In this document: positions 38,100 to 48,713 of the stretch, in pieces
Position numbering within the stretch: the first letter of the stretch is position 1
Layout: each line of letters opens with the position of its first letter
Assembly: GCA_031277805.1 (NCBI GenBank)
Contig: JAITLR010000009.1
Coordinates: 1-64,000 of the forward strand
DNA from: Comamonas sp.
Lineage (GTDB): Bacteria > Pseudomonadota > Gammaproteobacteria > Burkholderiales > Burkholderiaceae_C
DNA: 64,000 nucleotides
Direction of reading: 5' to 3'
Notes under the pieces: model-generated
What the model was told of the DNA's origin: nothing
What the model saw: only the letters and a program-made list of their open reading frames with translations
Databases searched by the model: none
Program-made: the position numbers and the translations under genes

Positions 38100-39592
38100 T
38101 CCTGCCCCACCACGGGTTTCGCACCCGCCGCCACCTTCACCTCCGTCTGCCAGCGACCTGCGACGTTCTTGAGCAAGGTGTTCACTGCCGTCAGGCGGCG
38201 GCTTTGCACGCTGATCAGGCTGTTCTGCGCACTGAGCACCGTGGTCTGGGCCGACAGCACATTGAGATAGGCGACGATGCCCGCCTTGTACTGGTTGTTG
38301 GCCACAGTGAGCGATTTTTGCGCGGCAGCCAGGGCGTCGGTCTGTACCTGCTGCTCCTGGGTCAGATTGCTGGCGGCCACCAGGTTGTCCTCCACCTCCT
38401 GAAGTGCCGTGATCACGGTCTGCTTGTAGGTGGCGCCAGCCAGGTCCAGCGAAGCACGGGCTGACTCCACGGCGGCGCTGCGTGCACCGCCATCAAACAG
38501 CGTCATGGCCAATGCCGGACCCAGCGACCAGAACAGATTGGGCGCACTGAGCAGATCCGAGAGCACGGAATTGCGATAGCCCGCACCGGCCGACAGCGTG
38601 AGCGAAGGGAAATAAGCCGCGCGTGCCACACCGATCTGCGCATTGGCCGCGTAGACGCGGCGCTCTGCTGCGGCGATATCGGGGCGCTGCTCCAGCAAGG
38701 TGGAGGCCAGCATCTCGGGCACCACAGGTGGCTCGGGCAGAAGGCCGGTCACCGGCAAGCTGAAGGCCGCCGGTGCCTTGCCCAGCAAGGCGGCCAGTGC
38801 ATGCTCAAGCTGGGCGCGTGTGGTCTGCGCTTCGATCAGGCTGGCCTGGGTGCTTTTGTACTGCGACAGGGCCTGGGCCACGTCGGCCGATGAGGCCACG
38901 CCGGCGCCATAGCGGTTCTGCGTGAGCTTGAGGCTTTGCTCGTAGTTGTTCAGGGTTTCCTGCAGGAACTGCATCTGTGCCTCGGCAGCGCGCAGCGAGA
39001 AATAAGTCTGCGCCACCGATGCCTGGGTGGACAGGCGCGCCGCCGCCAGATCATCGCTGCTAGCCTGGGCCGTGGCCTGATTGGCGTCGACGGCCCCCGA
39101 GAGCTTGCCCCACAGATCCAGCTCCCAGCTGGCGTTCAGTCCCAGCGAGAAGTTGTTGTTGATGCTGCCGCTGCGCGCCACATTGTCGCCATTGGTGTTG
39201 CTATAGGTTCCGCCCCCCGTCAATGCCCGCGAGCCGCTGCCCGTGGTGCCCAGGGTAGGCAGTTGCGCGGCGCGGCTGCTGGCGACTGCGGCCTGGGCCG
39301 ACCGCAGCCGGGCCACGGCCTGGGCCACGCCAGGGTTGCCTGCCGCAGCCTCATCCTGCAGCTGGTTCAGCGTGGTATCGCCATAAACCGTCCACCACTG
39401 CTCAGGTACGGTCACGACCCGGCTGCCTGCGCCGTTTTGCGCGGGTTGCCAGACGCCGAATGCCGCCGCCTGCGGCGTGGCTTCCTTGAACTGGACAGGA
39501 ACATCCATGGCCGGCACCTTGTAGACGGGCTGCAGGGAGCAAGCCGACAGCAGCACCGCAGCCACCACGGGCAGCAGACGCGGAAGCACCAT
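38096..39592 (-). CDS. RND efflux outer-membrane factor (NodT/OprM family lipoprotein)
   Basis: This is the TolC-like channel of the RND pump encoded upstream. The ATG at 39592 gives 498 aa with a lipoprotein signal, MVLPRLLPVVAAVLLSAC, and lipidated Cys18. Longer starts would translate a dispersed repeat (39612-39662), so they were rejected. The two structural repeats of the OEP family are visible, with long helices (SYRASLDLAGATYKQTVI-like segments and QALSQYKSTQASLIEAQTTR) and the NodT-type motif PVYKVPAMDVP after the lipid anchor. It ends the operon and overlaps the convergent hypothetical gene. Confidence 0.92.
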   Translation of the reverse strand: MVLPRLLPVVAAVLLSACSLQPVYKVPAMDVPVQFKEATPQAAAFGVWQPAQNGAGSRVVTVPEQWWTVYGDTTLNQLQDEAAAGNPGVAQAVARLRSAQAAVASSRAAQLPTLGTTGSGSRALTGGGTYSNTNGDNVARSGSINNNFSLGLNASWELDLWGKLSGAVDANQATAQASSDDLAAARLSTQASVAQTYFSLRAAEAQMQFLQETLNNYEQSLKLTQNRYGAGVASSADVAQALSQYKSTQASLIEAQTTRAQLEHALAALLGKAPAAFSLPVTGLLPEPPVVPEMLASTLLEQRPDIAAAERRVYAANAQIGVARAAYFPSLTLSAGAGYRNSVLSDLLSAPNLFWSLGPALAMTLFDGGARSAAVESARASLDLAGATYKQTVITALQEVEDNLVAASNLTQEQQVQTDALAAAQKSLTVANNQYKAGIVAYLNVLSAQTTVLSAQNSLISVQSRRLTAVNTLLKNVAGRWQTEVKVAAGAKPVVGQD

Positions 39593-39611
39593 CACCGATC
39601 GCTTCTCAAAA

Positions 39612-39662
39612 GTGAGCTGCTGGCGCTTATCCAGATTGGCCTGGATGCCTTTTTGATTCAAA
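39612..39662. repeat. Dispersed repeat copy between permease and outer-membrane factor genes
   Basis: AGTGAGCTGCTGGCGCTTAT, CCAGATTGG and GGATGCCTTTTTGATTCAAA match the 51633-51692 copy in order and spacing (AGCTG, GCGCTTATCCA, CCTTTTT, ATTCAAA). It fills most of the 91-base gap between the muxC-like gene and the true start of the outer-membrane factor. Confidence 0.7.
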
Positions 39663-39683
39663 AACAATGCTTGCATATTCTTC

Positions 39684-42600
39684 TCACTTGGCAACGGGCG
39701 CGGGATCTGTCGCCGAGGCAGAGGCATCGCGCCAGCGCAACCATGCCGGGCGCGCAGCCCAGCTGCGCAGCACGCGGTTACGGGCACGGTCCAGCAGCAC
39801 ATAGACCACAGGCGTGGTGTAGAGCGTAAGCAACTGACTGAGCAGCAGACCGCCCACAATCGCAATGCCCAGAGGCTGGCGCAGTTCGGCACCATCACCC
39901 CGGCCCAAGGCCAGCGGCAAGGCGCCAAACAGGGCCGCCATGGTGGTCATCAAAATCGGGCGCAGGCGCAGATTGCAGGCACGGTAAATGGCCTGCGCCG
40001 CCGTGACATGGCCGCCTTTTTCGCGCTCCAGCGCGAAGTCGATCATCATGATGGCGTTCTTCTTGACCAGGCCGATCAGCAGGATCACGCCAATGAAGGC
40101 GATCAGCGAAAACTCGGTCTTGAACAGCATCAGCGCCAGCAGCGCGCCCACACCAGCTGACGGCAGGGTGGACAGAATCGTCAGCGGGTGGACCAGGTTT
40201 TCATAGAGTATGCCCAGCACCAGATAGATGGTGATGATGGCCGCCAGGATCAGCAGCGGCTGACCCGCCAGCGCCTGCTGGAAGGCCCCCGCCGAACCGC
40301 TGAAGCTGCCACGAATCGAGACGGGCACGCCCAGCTCGGTCATGGCATTGCGGATGGCATCGTTGGCCTGCGACAGCGAAACACCCGATGCCAGGTTGTA
40401 GCTCACGGTACTGGCAGGCGTACCGCTTTGGTGCTGCACCGACAGCGGCGTGGTCGATGTCGTGACCTTGGCAAAAGCCGTCAGCGGTATCTGCTGCCCG
40501 GCGTTGTTGACAAAGAAGAAGCCGCGCAACGTCTCCGGACTTTGCAGATACTGGGGCGAAGCCGTCATCACCACGCGGTACTGGTTGAGCGGGTTGTAGA
40601 TCACACCGACCTGGCGCTGGCCGAAGGCATCGTTCAAGGTGTTGTCGATCTGCGAGACCGTCAAGCCCAGGCGCGTGGCCTGGTCGCGGTCTATGACCAG
40701 CTTGGTCTGCATGCCGTTGTCCTGCACGTCGCTGTTGACGTCGGTCAGCTCGGGCAAGGTGGACAGCACTTGGCGAATGCGCGGCTCCCACAGGCGCAGC
40801 TCGGCCGTGTCGTCGGCCTGCAGCGTGTACTGATAGGAAGCCATGCTCTGACGCCCGCCGATACGCACATCGGTCTGGGTCATCATGAACAGGCGCGCGC
40901 CCGGCTCGTCCTTGAGCCTGTCGCGCAGACGGTTGATGACTTCGTCGCTGGAGACCTTGCGCTCGGCCATGGGCTTGAGCGACATGAACATATTGGCCGA
41001 GTTGGCCTGACCGCCGCCCGTGAAGCCCGTCACATATTCCACCGCAGGGTCTTGCTGCACCACGGCCAGAAAGCGTTTGATGCGCCGCTCCATGGCCTGG
41101 AACGAAGTGGACTGATCGGCGCGGATGAAGCCCATGACGCGTCCCGTGTCCTCGCTGGGCATAAAGCCTTTGTCGATGGTGGCGTAGAGATGGACGTTGA
41201 GGCCGATGACGGCAACCAGCGCCGCCATGACCACGGGCTGGTGACGCAAACCCCAGGCCAGCGTGCGCCGGTACAGCGCCGTGACACGCACCTCGAAGCG
41301 GTCCATGGCATCCGAGATGCGCTGCCAGAAGCCGTCCCAGCGGCGCTTGAACGGGCTTTGGGCGCGCTGTTCACGGCGGTGCTGCTCCTGCTCGGGCGTG
41401 CGCAGCAGGGCCGCGCACATCATGGGCGTGGTGGTCAGCGAGATCAGCATGGACACCAGAATCGCCGCCGACATGACCACGGCGAACTCGCGGAAGAACC
41501 GGCCCACGATGCCTGCCATGAACAGAATGGGCACGAATACCGCAATCAGCGACAGGCTCATGGAGACGACAGTGAAGCCGATCTCGCGTGCACCTTCGAT
41601 CGCAGCCTGCATGGCGGATTTGCCGCGCTCCATATGGCGCATCACGTTTTCCAGCACCACGATGGCGTCGTCCACGACAAAGCCCGCGGCGACCGTCAGC
41701 GCCATCAGCGAAAGATTGTCCAGCGTGTAGCCGCACAGATACATGACACCGAAGGTCCCCATCAGGGACGCGGGCACGGCCACGGCAGGAATCAAGGTGG
41801 CACGTGCGCGGCGCAGGAACACGAAGACCACCATGATGACCAGGGCCACCGAGATGATCAACGAGTTCTGCACCTCCTTGACCGAGGCGCGCAGCGTGGG
41901 CGTGCGGTCGGAAATCACGGTCACATCGATGGCCGGCGAGATCGAGGCCTTGAGCTGCGGCAACAGGGCGCGCACCTTGTCCACGGCCTGCAGGATATTG
42001 GCATCGGGCTGTTTGAAGACCTGCAGCAGCACGGCGGGCTTGCCGTTCATCACGCCATAGTTGCGCACGTCCTGCACGGAGTCGGTGACATCGGCCACAT
42101 CCGACAGGCGCACCGCATTGCCATTGTTCCAGCGCAGCACCAGCGGCGCATATTCGGCGGCCGTGCGGGCCTGGTCATTGGTGGCGACCTGCCAGTAATG
42201 ATCTTCGCGCTCCACGGCACCCAGCGGCCGGTTGGCATTGGTGGCGCTGATGGCCGTGCGCACGGAGTCCAGCGACACGCCGTTGGCGGCCAGTCGCACC
42301 GGGTCCAGTTCCACGCGCACAGCCGGCAGAGCGCCGCCGTTGATGGTAGCCTGGCCCACGCCCTCGACCTGAGCCAGCTTCTGCGCCAGCACCGTCGAAG
42401 CCGCGTCGTACATCTGGCCGCGCGTCAACGAATCCGAGGTCAGCGCCAGCATCATGATGGGCGCGTCCGCCGGGTTGACCTTGCGATAGGTCGGATTGCT
42501 GGGCATGCCCGAAGGCAGCAAGGTACGCGCCGCATTGATGGCGGCCTGCACGTCGTGGGCCGCACTGTCGACCGTACGGGTCAGGTCGAACTGCAGCGTG

Positions 42601-42872
42601 ATGCGCGTGCTGCCCATGCTGGAGCTGGAGGTCATCTCGTTGACCCCGGCAATCGCACCCAGCGCCCGCTCCAGCGGCGTGGCCACGGTGGCGGCCATGG
42701 TATCCGGCGCGGCGCCCGGCAGGCTGGCCGTGACGGAAATGGTTGGGTAGTCCACCTGCGGCAGTGGTGCCACGGGCAGCAGAAAGTACGCCATGCCGCC
42801 CACCAGCGCCATGCCTATGGTCAGCAGCATGGTGGCAATGGGGCGGAAGATGAAGGGCGTGGAGATGCTCAT
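39684..42872 (-). CDS. muxC: RND efflux permease, MuxC/MdtC type
   Basis: The 1062-aa inner-membrane proton antiporter has 12 transmembrane segments and two large periplasmic loops. The N-terminus [20 protein letters not shown] and the TM4 proton-relay pair [14 protein letters not shown] are typical of the MdtC/MuxC branch, which works as a heterotrimer with a second permease. The stop codon of the upstream permease gene overlaps its start (ATGA at 42869-42872), so translation is coupled. The C-terminus is polar ([13 protein letters not shown]). It pumps drugs, bile salts or other amphiphiles from periplasm and membrane; substrates are not inferable. Confidence 0.94.
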   Translation of the reverse strand: MSISTPFIFRPIATMLLTIGMALVGGMAYFLLPVAPLPQVDYPTISVTASLPGAAPDTMAATVATPLERALGAIAGVNEMTSSSSMGSTRITLQFDLTRTVDSAAHDVQAAINAARTLLPSGMPSNPTYRKVNPADAPIMMLALTSDSLTRGQMYDAASTVLAQKLAQVEGVGQATINGGALPAVRVELDPVRLAANGVSLDSVRTAISATNANRPLGAVEREDHYWQVATNDQARTAAEYAPLVLRWNNGNAVRLSDVADVTDSVQDVRNYGVMNGKPAVLLQVFKQPDANILQAVDKVRALLPQLKASISPAIDVTVISDRTPTLRASVKEVQNSLIISVALVIMVVFVFLRRARATLIPAVAVPASLMGTFGVMYLCGYTLDNLSLMALTVAAGFVVDDAIVVLENVMRHMERGKSAMQAAIEGAREIGFTVVSMSLSLIAVFVPILFMAGIVGRFFREFAVVMSAAILVSMLISLTTTPMMCAALLRTPEQEQHRREQRAQSPFKRRWDGFWQRISDAMDRFEVRVTALYRRTLAWGLRHQPVVMAALVAVIGLNVHLYATIDKGFMPSEDTGRVMGFIRADQSTSFQAMERRIKRFLAVVQQDPAVEYVTGFTGGGQANSANMFMSLKPMAERKVSSDEVINRLRDRLKDEPGARLFMMTQTDVRIGGRQSMASYQYTLQADDTAELRLWEPRIRQVLSTLPELTDVNSDVQDNGMQTKLVIDRDQATRLGLTVSQIDNTLNDAFGQRQVGVIYNPLNQYRVVMTASPQYLQSPETLRGFFFVNNAGQQIPLTAFAKVTTSTTPLSVQHQSGTPASTVSYNLASGVSLSQANDAIRNAMTELGVPVSIRGSFSGSAGAFQQALAGQPLLILAAIITIYLVLGILYENLVHPLTILSTLPSAGVGALLALMLFKTEFSLIAFIGVILLIGLVKKNAIMMIDFALEREKGGHVTAAQAIYRACNLRLRPILMTTMAALFGALPLALGRGDGAELRQPLGIAIVGGLLLSQLLTLYTTPVVYVLLDRARNRVLRSWAARPAWLRWRDASASATDPAPVAK

Positions 42873-45800
42873 GGCTGGGCCTCACCAGGCCGGGCCTCGC
42901 CAGGCTGATCCTCGCCCATGACCTCGGCTTCGGAATGCGGCATATGCTTGACCGCAGGCAGGCCACGCCTGACACGCCAGCGCTCGGCCCAGTTCTCGAA
43001 CGTCAGATAGATCACCGGCGTGGTAAACAGCGTCAACAACTGGCTCAACAGCAGACCGCCGACCAGCGTCACGCCCAGCGGGTGGCGCAGCTCGCTGCCC
43101 ACACCGCCGCCTATCATCAGCGGCAGCGCACCCAGCAACGCGGCCAGCGTGGTCATGATGATGGGACGGAAGCGCAGCAGGCAGGCCTGGTGAATCGCTT
43201 CACGCGCATTCATGCCTTCGTCGCGCTGCGCCTCCAGCGCGAAGTCGATCATCATGATGGCGTTCTTCTTGACGATGCCGATCAGCAGCACGATGCCGAT
43301 GATGGCAATGATGTCCAGGTCCAGCCCCGCCATCAACAGCGCCAGCAGCGCCCCCACGCCAGCAGACGGCAGGGTGGAGAGAATCGTGATCGGGTGAATC
43401 GTGCTTTCATAGAGCACGCCCAGCACGATGTACATGGTGATGACGGCCGCCAGCACCAGCAGCAAGGTGTTGGACAGCGATGCCTGGAAGGCCAGCGCCG
43501 CGCCCTGGAACTGCGCGTCCACCGACAGCGGGATCTGCCCCTCGTCGCGCAGTTGCTGGATGACTTGCTGAGCCGCATCCACCGCATGACCTAGCGATAC
43601 GCCGGCAGCGGTGTTGAACGAAATGGTGGAAGCGGGCAGCTGGTCCACATGGTTGACGGCCAGCGCCATGGGACGCTCGCTCACCGTCGCAATCGAGGAC
43701 AGCGGAACCGGCGCGCCATTGCTGGATGCGGCATAGACGCTTTGCAGCGCCTCGGGGCCGATCTTGAACTGCGGCGCCACCTCCAGCACCACGCGGTACT
43801 GATTGGACTGGGTGAAGATGGTGGAGATCAGCCGCTGGCCGAAGGCGTTGTAGAGCGCCGAGTCCACCGAAGCCACCGTCACTCCCAGGCGGCTGGCCTG
43901 GGCGCGGTCGATCTGCACATAGGCCTGACGTCCCTGGTTCTGCAGATCGCTGCTGACATCGAGCAACTGCGGCAGTTGCTGCAGGCGCTCCACCAGCGTC
44001 TTGGTGCTGGCCGTCAGCTGATTCATATCAGGCGAAGACAGCAGCAGCTGGTACTGGGTGCGGGCCTGACGGTCTTCGATCGTCAGATCCTGCACGGGCT
44101 GGGCATACAGACGAATGCCTGAAACCTTGTCCGCATCTTCAGCCAGGCGGCTCAGCACCACATTGAGAGCATCGCGCTGACCATGGGGCTTGAGGTCGAT
44201 CTGGATGCGGCCGGTGTTCAGCGTGGTGTTGGTACCGTCGACGCCAATAAAGGACGAGATGGACGCCACGGCGGGATCCTTGAGCAGCTGCTCGGCCAGC
44301 GCCTGCTGGCGCTCGGCCATGGCCGCGAACGAGATGGACTGATCGGCCTCCGTGGTCGCAGCGATCGTACCCGTGTCCTGGTCAGGGAAAAAGCCCTTGG
44401 GCACGGCGAAGTACAGCAGCACCGTCACGGCCAGTGTGGCCAGAAACACCAGCCAGGTCAGCTTGCTGTGGTCCAGCACCCAGGTCAACATGCGGCCGTA
44501 CCCGGCAATCACCTTGTCAAAAAAGCGTGCAACAGCGGCGCCCACGCCCTTGGACTCACGCGGCTCGCCCTCGGGCTGGTGGCGCAGCAGGCGTGCGCAC
44601 AACATGGGCGTGAGCGTGAGCGAAACCACGGCCGAGATCAGAATCGCCACCGTCATGGTGATGGCGAATTCGTGGAACAAGCGCCCCACCACATCGCCCA
44701 TGAACAGCAGGGGAATCAGCACCGCCACCAGAGAGATGGTCAGCGAAATGATGGTGAAGCCGATCTGCTTGGCGCCCTTCAGGGCCGCCTGCAGCGGCGC
44801 TTCGCCCTTTTCCACATAGCGGGCGATGTTCTCGATCATCACGATGGCATCGTCCACCACAAAGCCCGTGGACACTGTCAGTGCCATCAGCGTGAGGTTG
44901 TTGATGGAAAAGCCCGCCAGATACATGATGCCGAAGGTGCCCACCAGCGACAGCGGCACGGCCACGCTGGGGATCAGCGTGGCCGACGCGCTGCGCAAAA
45001 ACAGGAAGATCACCATCACCACCAGCGCGATGGACAGCGCCAGCTCGAACTGCATGTCCTTGACCGACTCGCGGATGGTGACCGTGCGGTCGGTCAGCAC
45101 CTGCACATCGATGGAAGCGGGCAGGGTTTCCTGCAACTGGGGCAGCAGCGTCTTGATCGCATCGACAGTGGCGATCACGTTGGCACCGGGCTGGCGGCGG
45201 ATATTGAGAATCACCGCGGCCTTGGAACCTGTCTCCGGCGTGCCCGACCAGGCCGCAAGACGTGTGTTCTCGGCATCGTCCACGGTCTGCGCCACATCGG
45301 ACAGGCGCACGGGGTTGCCGTTCTTGAAGGCAATGATGAGATCGCGGTACTCGGCCGCCGACTGCATCTGGTCATTGGCATCGATGGTCGATGCGCGGTT
45401 CGGGCCGTCAAAGCTGCCCTTGGCGGTCTTGACGTTGGCGGCCGAGATGGCGGTGCGCACATCGTCGAGCGTCATGCCAAAGCTGGCCAGCGCAGCCGGA
45501 TTGGCCTGAATGCGCACGGCCGGGCGTCTTGCTCCGGCAATGGCGACCAGACCCACGCCCTTGACCTGGGACAGCTTGGGCGCGAGCCGGTTTTCCACCA
45601 GATCGTTGATCTTGATGACAGGCAGCGAAGGCGAGCTGATGGCCAGCGTCAGCACCGGCGCATCTGCCGGGTTGACCTTGCTGTACAGCGGGGGCATGGG
45701 CAGATCGCTGGGCAGCAGATTGCTGCCCGCATTGATGGCGGCCTGTACCTGCTGCTCGGCCACGTCCATGGACATATCGAGCGAAAACCGCAGGCTGATG

Positions 45801-46069
45801 ACCGATGCCCCGCCCGAGCTGGTGGAAGACATCTGGTCCAGCCCGGGCATCTGGCCGAACTGCCGCTCCAGCGGCGCCGTGACGTTGGAGGTCATCACAT
45901 CGGGGCTGGCGCCCGGATACAGCGTGGTGACCTGGATGGTGGGGTAATCCACCTCGGGCAGGGCCGAGATGGGCAGCAATCGATAGGCAAGAATGCCCGA
46001 GATCAGCACCGCCACCATCAGCAAGCTGGTGGCGATGGGCCGAAGAATGAAGAGACGCGAAAGATTCAT
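42869..46069 (-). CDS. muxB: RND efflux permease, MuxB/MdtB type
   Basis: The 1066-aa inner-membrane permease opens [20 protein letters not shown], with 12 predicted transmembrane segments and the TM4 pair [14 protein letters not shown]. It is homologous to its partner permease but distinct, matching the MdtB/MuxB branch; the two form a mixed trimer in characterised systems. It starts 23 bases after the adaptor gene and overlaps muxC by 4 bases. Its C-terminus is extended by a short acidic repeat ([15 protein letters not shown]) encoded by a 15-bp tandem repeat. Confidence 0.94.
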   Translation of the reverse strand: MNLSRLFILRPIATSLLMVAVLISGILAYRLLPISALPEVDYPTIQVTTLYPGASPDVMTSNVTAPLERQFGQMPGLDQMSSTSSGGASVISLRFSLDMSMDVAEQQVQAAINAGSNLLPSDLPMPPLYSKVNPADAPVLTLAISSPSLPVIKINDLVENRLAPKLSQVKGVGLVAIAGARRPAVRIQANPAALASFGMTLDDVRTAISAANVKTAKGSFDGPNRASTIDANDQMQSAAEYRDLIIAFKNGNPVRLSDVAQTVDDAENTRLAAWSGTPETGSKAAVILNIRRQPGANVIATVDAIKTLLPQLQETLPASIDVQVLTDRTVTIRESVKDMQFELALSIALVVMVIFLFLRSASATLIPSVAVPLSLVGTFGIMYLAGFSINNLTLMALTVSTGFVVDDAIVMIENIARYVEKGEAPLQAALKGAKQIGFTIISLTISLVAVLIPLLFMGDVVGRLFHEFAITMTVAILISAVVSLTLTPMLCARLLRHQPEGEPRESKGVGAAVARFFDKVIAGYGRMLTWVLDHSKLTWLVFLATLAVTVLLYFAVPKGFFPDQDTGTIAATTEADQSISFAAMAERQQALAEQLLKDPAVASISSFIGVDGTNTTLNTGRIQIDLKPHGQRDALNVVLSRLAEDADKVSGIRLYAQPVQDLTIEDRQARTQYQLLLSSPDMNQLTASTKTLVERLQQLPQLLDVSSDLQNQGRQAYVQIDRAQASRLGVTVASVDSALYNAFGQRLISTIFTQSNQYRVVLEVAPQFKIGPEALQSVYAASSNGAPVPLSSIATVSERPMALAVNHVDQLPASTISFNTAAGVSLGHAVDAAQQVIQQLRDEGQIPLSVDAQFQGAALAFQASLSNTLLLVLAAVITMYIVLGVLYESTIHPITILSTLPSAGVGALLALLMAGLDLDIIAIIGIVLLIGIVKKNAIMMIDFALEAQRDEGMNAREAIHQACLLRFRPIIMTTLAALLGALPLMIGGGVGSELRHPLGVTLVGGLLLSQLLTLFTTPVIYLTFENWAERWRVRRGLPAVKHMPHSEAEVMGEDQPGEARPGEAQP
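42873..42916. repeat. 15-bp tandem repeat, about three copies, abutting the muxC start
   Basis: GGCTGGGCCTCACCA, GGCCGGGCCTCGCCA and GGCTGATCCTCGCC run head to tail. They encode the last residues of the MuxB-like permease ([10 protein letters not shown]) and end exactly at the muxC start codon. Confidence 0.8.
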
Positions 46070-46092
46070 GGTGGTGGCTGGCTTGAAGTTGC

Positions 46093-47817
46093 TCAGCGAC
46101 CCGCGCCGTTGTTGCCGCTACTGCTATCCGCACCACTTGCGCCCTCCGCACGTGCAGCGCGCTCGGCACGCAGCTTCTGGAAGAAGGCTCGACGTTCCTC
46201 GGGCGACAGGGCTTCCAGCTTGGCACGCTGCTCGGGCGTCAGCTGAGGCCTGTCGCCCCGGCCTTCTCCCTGTTCTCCACGCCCTGAGGCTGCAGGCTCG
46301 GCTGCAGGTCGTGCCTCTGCTGCGCTCTTGCCCGGCTCCTGCGGCCCCTTGGGCTGATCGGCGCCACCGGCCTTGTCCTGCTGCGCAGGCGCTGCACCGG
46401 TGGAGCCGCCCTTGCCGCCACGTTCGGCACGCAGCTTCTGGAAGAACTCCTTGCGCTCCTCCGGCGTCATCTTGGCAATCTTCTCGCGCTGCTCCGGCGT
46501 GAGGTTGCGCATGGCGCCACGCGGCTGGCTGGCTGCGTCCTGCACGGCCTGATCGACCTTCTTGACCTTGTCCGAATCGACCACATTGACCTGCGCACCC
46601 TCGCGCAGACGGTCTATGCCGTCCGTCACCACCTTGTCACCGGGCTGCAGATCGCCGCGCACGCTGACATAGTCGCCATCGGCCACACCCACGGTGATCT
46701 TGCGCTGAGTCACCGTGTTGTCGGGCTTGACCAGATAGACATAGTTGTTCTGCACCGCGTTCGCCGGCACGACCAGGGCCTGATCGATCTGCCGCACCTG
46801 CAGCTTCACATTGACGAACTGATTGGCAAACAGATGACCGTCGGCATTGTCGAAGGCAGCCTTGGCCTTGACGGTGCCCGTCGTCGTGTCGATGGTGTTG
46901 TCCAGCGCATTGAGCTTGCCCTTGGCCAGCATCTTCTTCTGCTCACGGTCCCATAGTTCCACCGGCATGGCCTGACCTGCGCGTAGCTGCTCGGCCAGCG
47001 TGCCGATATGGGCTTCAGGAATGGAGAAAGCCGCGTCAATGGGCCGTACCTGGGTGATGGTCACCAGCCCGTTGGCATCCGACGGGTTGACCACATTTCC
47101 CAGATCCGCCTGACGCAGGCCCAGACGCCCCGAGATGGGAGCCGTGACCTTGGTATAGCTGAGCTGCAGCTTGGCAGCATCGACCTGGCCCTGGTCAGCA
47201 GCCACCGTGCCCAGCAGCTGGCGCACCAGCGCTTCCTGGGTGTCGACCTGCTGGCTTGCGATGGAATCTTGCTTGAGCAGCTCACGATAACGTTGCAGGT
47301 CCAGCTGCGCATTCTTGAGCTGGGCCTGATCTCGGACCAGAGAGCCTTGCATCTGTGCCAGAGACGCCGCAAAACTGCGCGGGTCGATCTCGGCCAGCAA
47401 CTGGCCTGCCTTGACCTCATCGCCTTCCTTGAAATGCAGCTTGAGCAGCTCGCCCGAGACCTTGGCACGCACCACGGCCGTGGCCCGTGCGCTCATGGTA
47501 CCGATGGCGCTGATGAGCACGCGCATGTCGCGCTGCTCCACCACGCCCACGGATACAGGCTGCGCCTGACTCATGCCGCCGGGGCCTCCCGGCCCCATGC
47601 GGCCGCTACGACCACCGCGCCCACCCGAGGCCTGCGCTCCTGGTTTTGCAGCTGCAGACGCAGAAGGGTCAATGGCTGCGGCCTGTTTTTGCTGATACCA
47701 CCAGGCTCCGCCACCGGCCACGGCCAGCAAGACGATCACGCCGGCCAGAACGCCGGGCTTGACCTTGCCCTGCTGTAATGAATGGAAGAAGGGAGTCTGA
47801 GGAGTTGTTCTGGGCAT
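46093..47817 (-). CDS. muxA: RND periplasmic adaptor, MuxA/MdtA type, with repeated C-terminal tail
   Basis: This is the membrane-fusion protein linking the permeases to the outer-membrane factor. The ATG at 47817 gives 574 aa: an N-terminal membrane anchor (about 20-45), a Gly/Arg-rich linker (60-85), then barrel-sandwich, helical-hairpin and beta-barrel domains (about 90-420; [40 protein letters not shown]). MdtA-type adaptors are about 400-415 aa. Here a tail of about 135 residues follows, with two copies of [28 protein letters not shown] (439-466 and 526-553) separated by a Gly/Ala/Pro-rich linker. It is first in the operon muxA-muxB-muxC-outer-membrane factor. Confidence 0.92.
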   Translation of the reverse strand: MPRTTPQTPFFHSLQQGKVKPGVLAGVIVLLAVAGGGAWWYQQKQAAAIDPSASAAAKPGAQASGGRGGRSGRMGPGGPGGMSQAQPVSVGVVEQRDMRVLISAIGTMSARATAVVRAKVSGELLKLHFKEGDEVKAGQLLAEIDPRSFAASLAQMQGSLVRDQAQLKNAQLDLQRYRELLKQDSIASQQVDTQEALVRQLLGTVAADQGQVDAAKLQLSYTKVTAPISGRLGLRQADLGNVVNPSDANGLVTITQVRPIDAAFSIPEAHIGTLAEQLRAGQAMPVELWDREQKKMLAKGKLNALDNTIDTTTGTVKAKAAFDNADGHLFANQFVNVKLQVRQIDQALVVPANAVQNNYVYLVKPDNTVTQRKITVGVADGDYVSVRGDLQPGDKVVTDGIDRLREGAQVNVVDSDKVKKVDQAVQDAASQPRGAMRNLTPEQREKIAKMTPEERKEFFQKLRAERGGKGGSTGAAPAQQDKAGGADQPKGPQEPGKSAAEARPAAEPAASGRGEQGEGRGDRPQLTPEQRAKLEALSPEERRAFFQKLRAERAARAEGASGADSSSGNNGAGR

Positions 47818-48165
47818 GGTGATGGGCAGGATGTACGAGCCTGGACAGGACTTACACAAACAAGGATGTACAACGGGTATTTCTATCGACGAAACGCCAT
47901 GCCTGATCCGAATTTGCGCAAGTCGTACTGGATTGCGCCCAATGGTAGCCATTTGCCCGAAGCTTGCCGTCCGACGCCTATCGGCTTTGCCTGCATTTAC
48001 CCTTGCTTTACCGATGGTTTACCTTCCCATACGGGGGTCTAAACAGTGCTGACTCCCATAACAGCAATACCCGTACACAGTCAGGGCATGCTCGAAAGTT
48101 ATTGATCCTGCCCATGGTGGGCCTGTACCACCATGGCTATGACTCTGGCTCCAAGGAGAATATTC
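47818..48165. other. 348-base intergenic region between the RND operon and the NTF2-like gene
   Basis: This divergent spacer should hold promoters for the RND operon (minus) and the NTF2-like gene (plus). Short open frames here (for example from about 47899) lack ribosome sites and recognisable folds. The notable features are a 25-base hyphenated palindrome at 48112-48136 and a good ribosome site (AAGGAG at about 48153-48158) for the NTF2-like gene. No regulator gene is adjacent. Confidence 0.5.
48112..48136. promoter_or_regulatory. Perfect 9-bp hyphenated palindrome, candidate operator
   Basis: CCATGGTGG (48112-48120) and CCACCATGG (48128-48136) are exact reverse complements with a 7-base spacer. 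It lies 30 bases before the NTF2-like start codon and upstream of the divergent RND operon. Protein binding site or mRNA hairpin are both possible. Confidence 0.5.
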
Positions 48166-48549
48166 ATGACCACAGAACGCCTGACCAACCACCCCGAAGA
48201 AGCCGCAGTGCGTGTGCCGCTGGAGCTGTATATGCGCGGCCACGCCGAAGACAATGCAGAGCATATGCGTGCAGCCTTCATGCCCACAGCGCGCCTCGAG
48301 TCCGTGCGCGAAGGCCCTCTGACTTCCTGGGATGTGGATTTCTACTGCCAGCGTTTCAAGAACACGCCCGCCGCCGACGAAGCCACGCGCCGCCGCGTGA
48401 TCGACTCGCTGGACATCGTGGGCACGGCCGCCATGGCCAAGGTCACGCTCTATCACGGTGCCGTGACTTTCACTGACTACTTTGTGCTGCTCAAGACCGA
48501 GCAAGGCTGGAAGATCGCCAACAAGGCCTTCCACGCTCAACCCCAGTAA
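48166..48549 (+). CDS. NTF2-like / lumazine-binding-type small protein
   Basis: The ATG at 48166 follows AAGGAG at a normal distance and gives 127 aa. The sequence begins with a polar helix (HPEEAAVRVPLELYMRGHAE) and has the strand pattern of the NTF2/SnoaL fold, ending TLYHGAVTFTDYFVLLKTEQ then GWKIANKAFHA. That is the C-terminal signature of the Lumazine_bd_2 (PF12893) group. Function is unknown; many members bind small ligands or act as accessory hydratases or isomerases. It is divergent from the RND operon and followed by a terminator. Confidence 0.82.
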   Translation: MTTERLTNHPEEAAVRVPLELYMRGHAEDNAEHMRAAFMPTARLESVREGPLTSWDVDFYCQRFKNTPAADEATRRRVIDSLDIVGTAAMAKVTLYHGAVTFTDYFVLLKTEQGWKIANKAFHAQPQ

Positions 48550-48567
48550 TCGGTTCCTCTGATTGCC

Positions 48568-48599
48568 AAGCCCCGCAGCCCCAGGCTCCGGGGCTTTTT
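48568..48599 (+). terminator. Intrinsic terminator after the NTF2-like gene
   Basis: AAGCCCCG (48568-48575) and CGGGGCTT (48589-48596) pair, followed by a T run. Confidence 0.85.
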
Positions 48600-48713
48600 C
48601 TTTGGCTCTTTATTCCCGATCTCGCTCATGCAAAACGGTGACAGTACTGTTGCCTGACAAAGCCAGGTGCCCCTGCAAAGCCGACAAGGTGATCGTTTGA
48701 TTGAAGGATGGAA

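Noticed and set aside
39593-39928. Longer N-terminus for the outer-membrane factor
   Set aside because: The extension translates the dispersed repeat and the end of muxC. The lipoprotein signal starting at 39592 is the natural N-terminus.
40188-42908. 906-codon open frame antisense to muxC
   Set aside because: It is Arg/His/Gln-rich with no domain. The RND permease on the other strand explains the openness.
44183-46246. 687-codon open frame antisense to muxB
   Set aside because: Same antisense composition artefact, and it crosses two real genes.
47899-48042. Short open frame between the RND operon and the NTF2-like gene
   Set aside because: It has no ribosome site, fold or neighbouring logic, and lies in the divergent promoter region.
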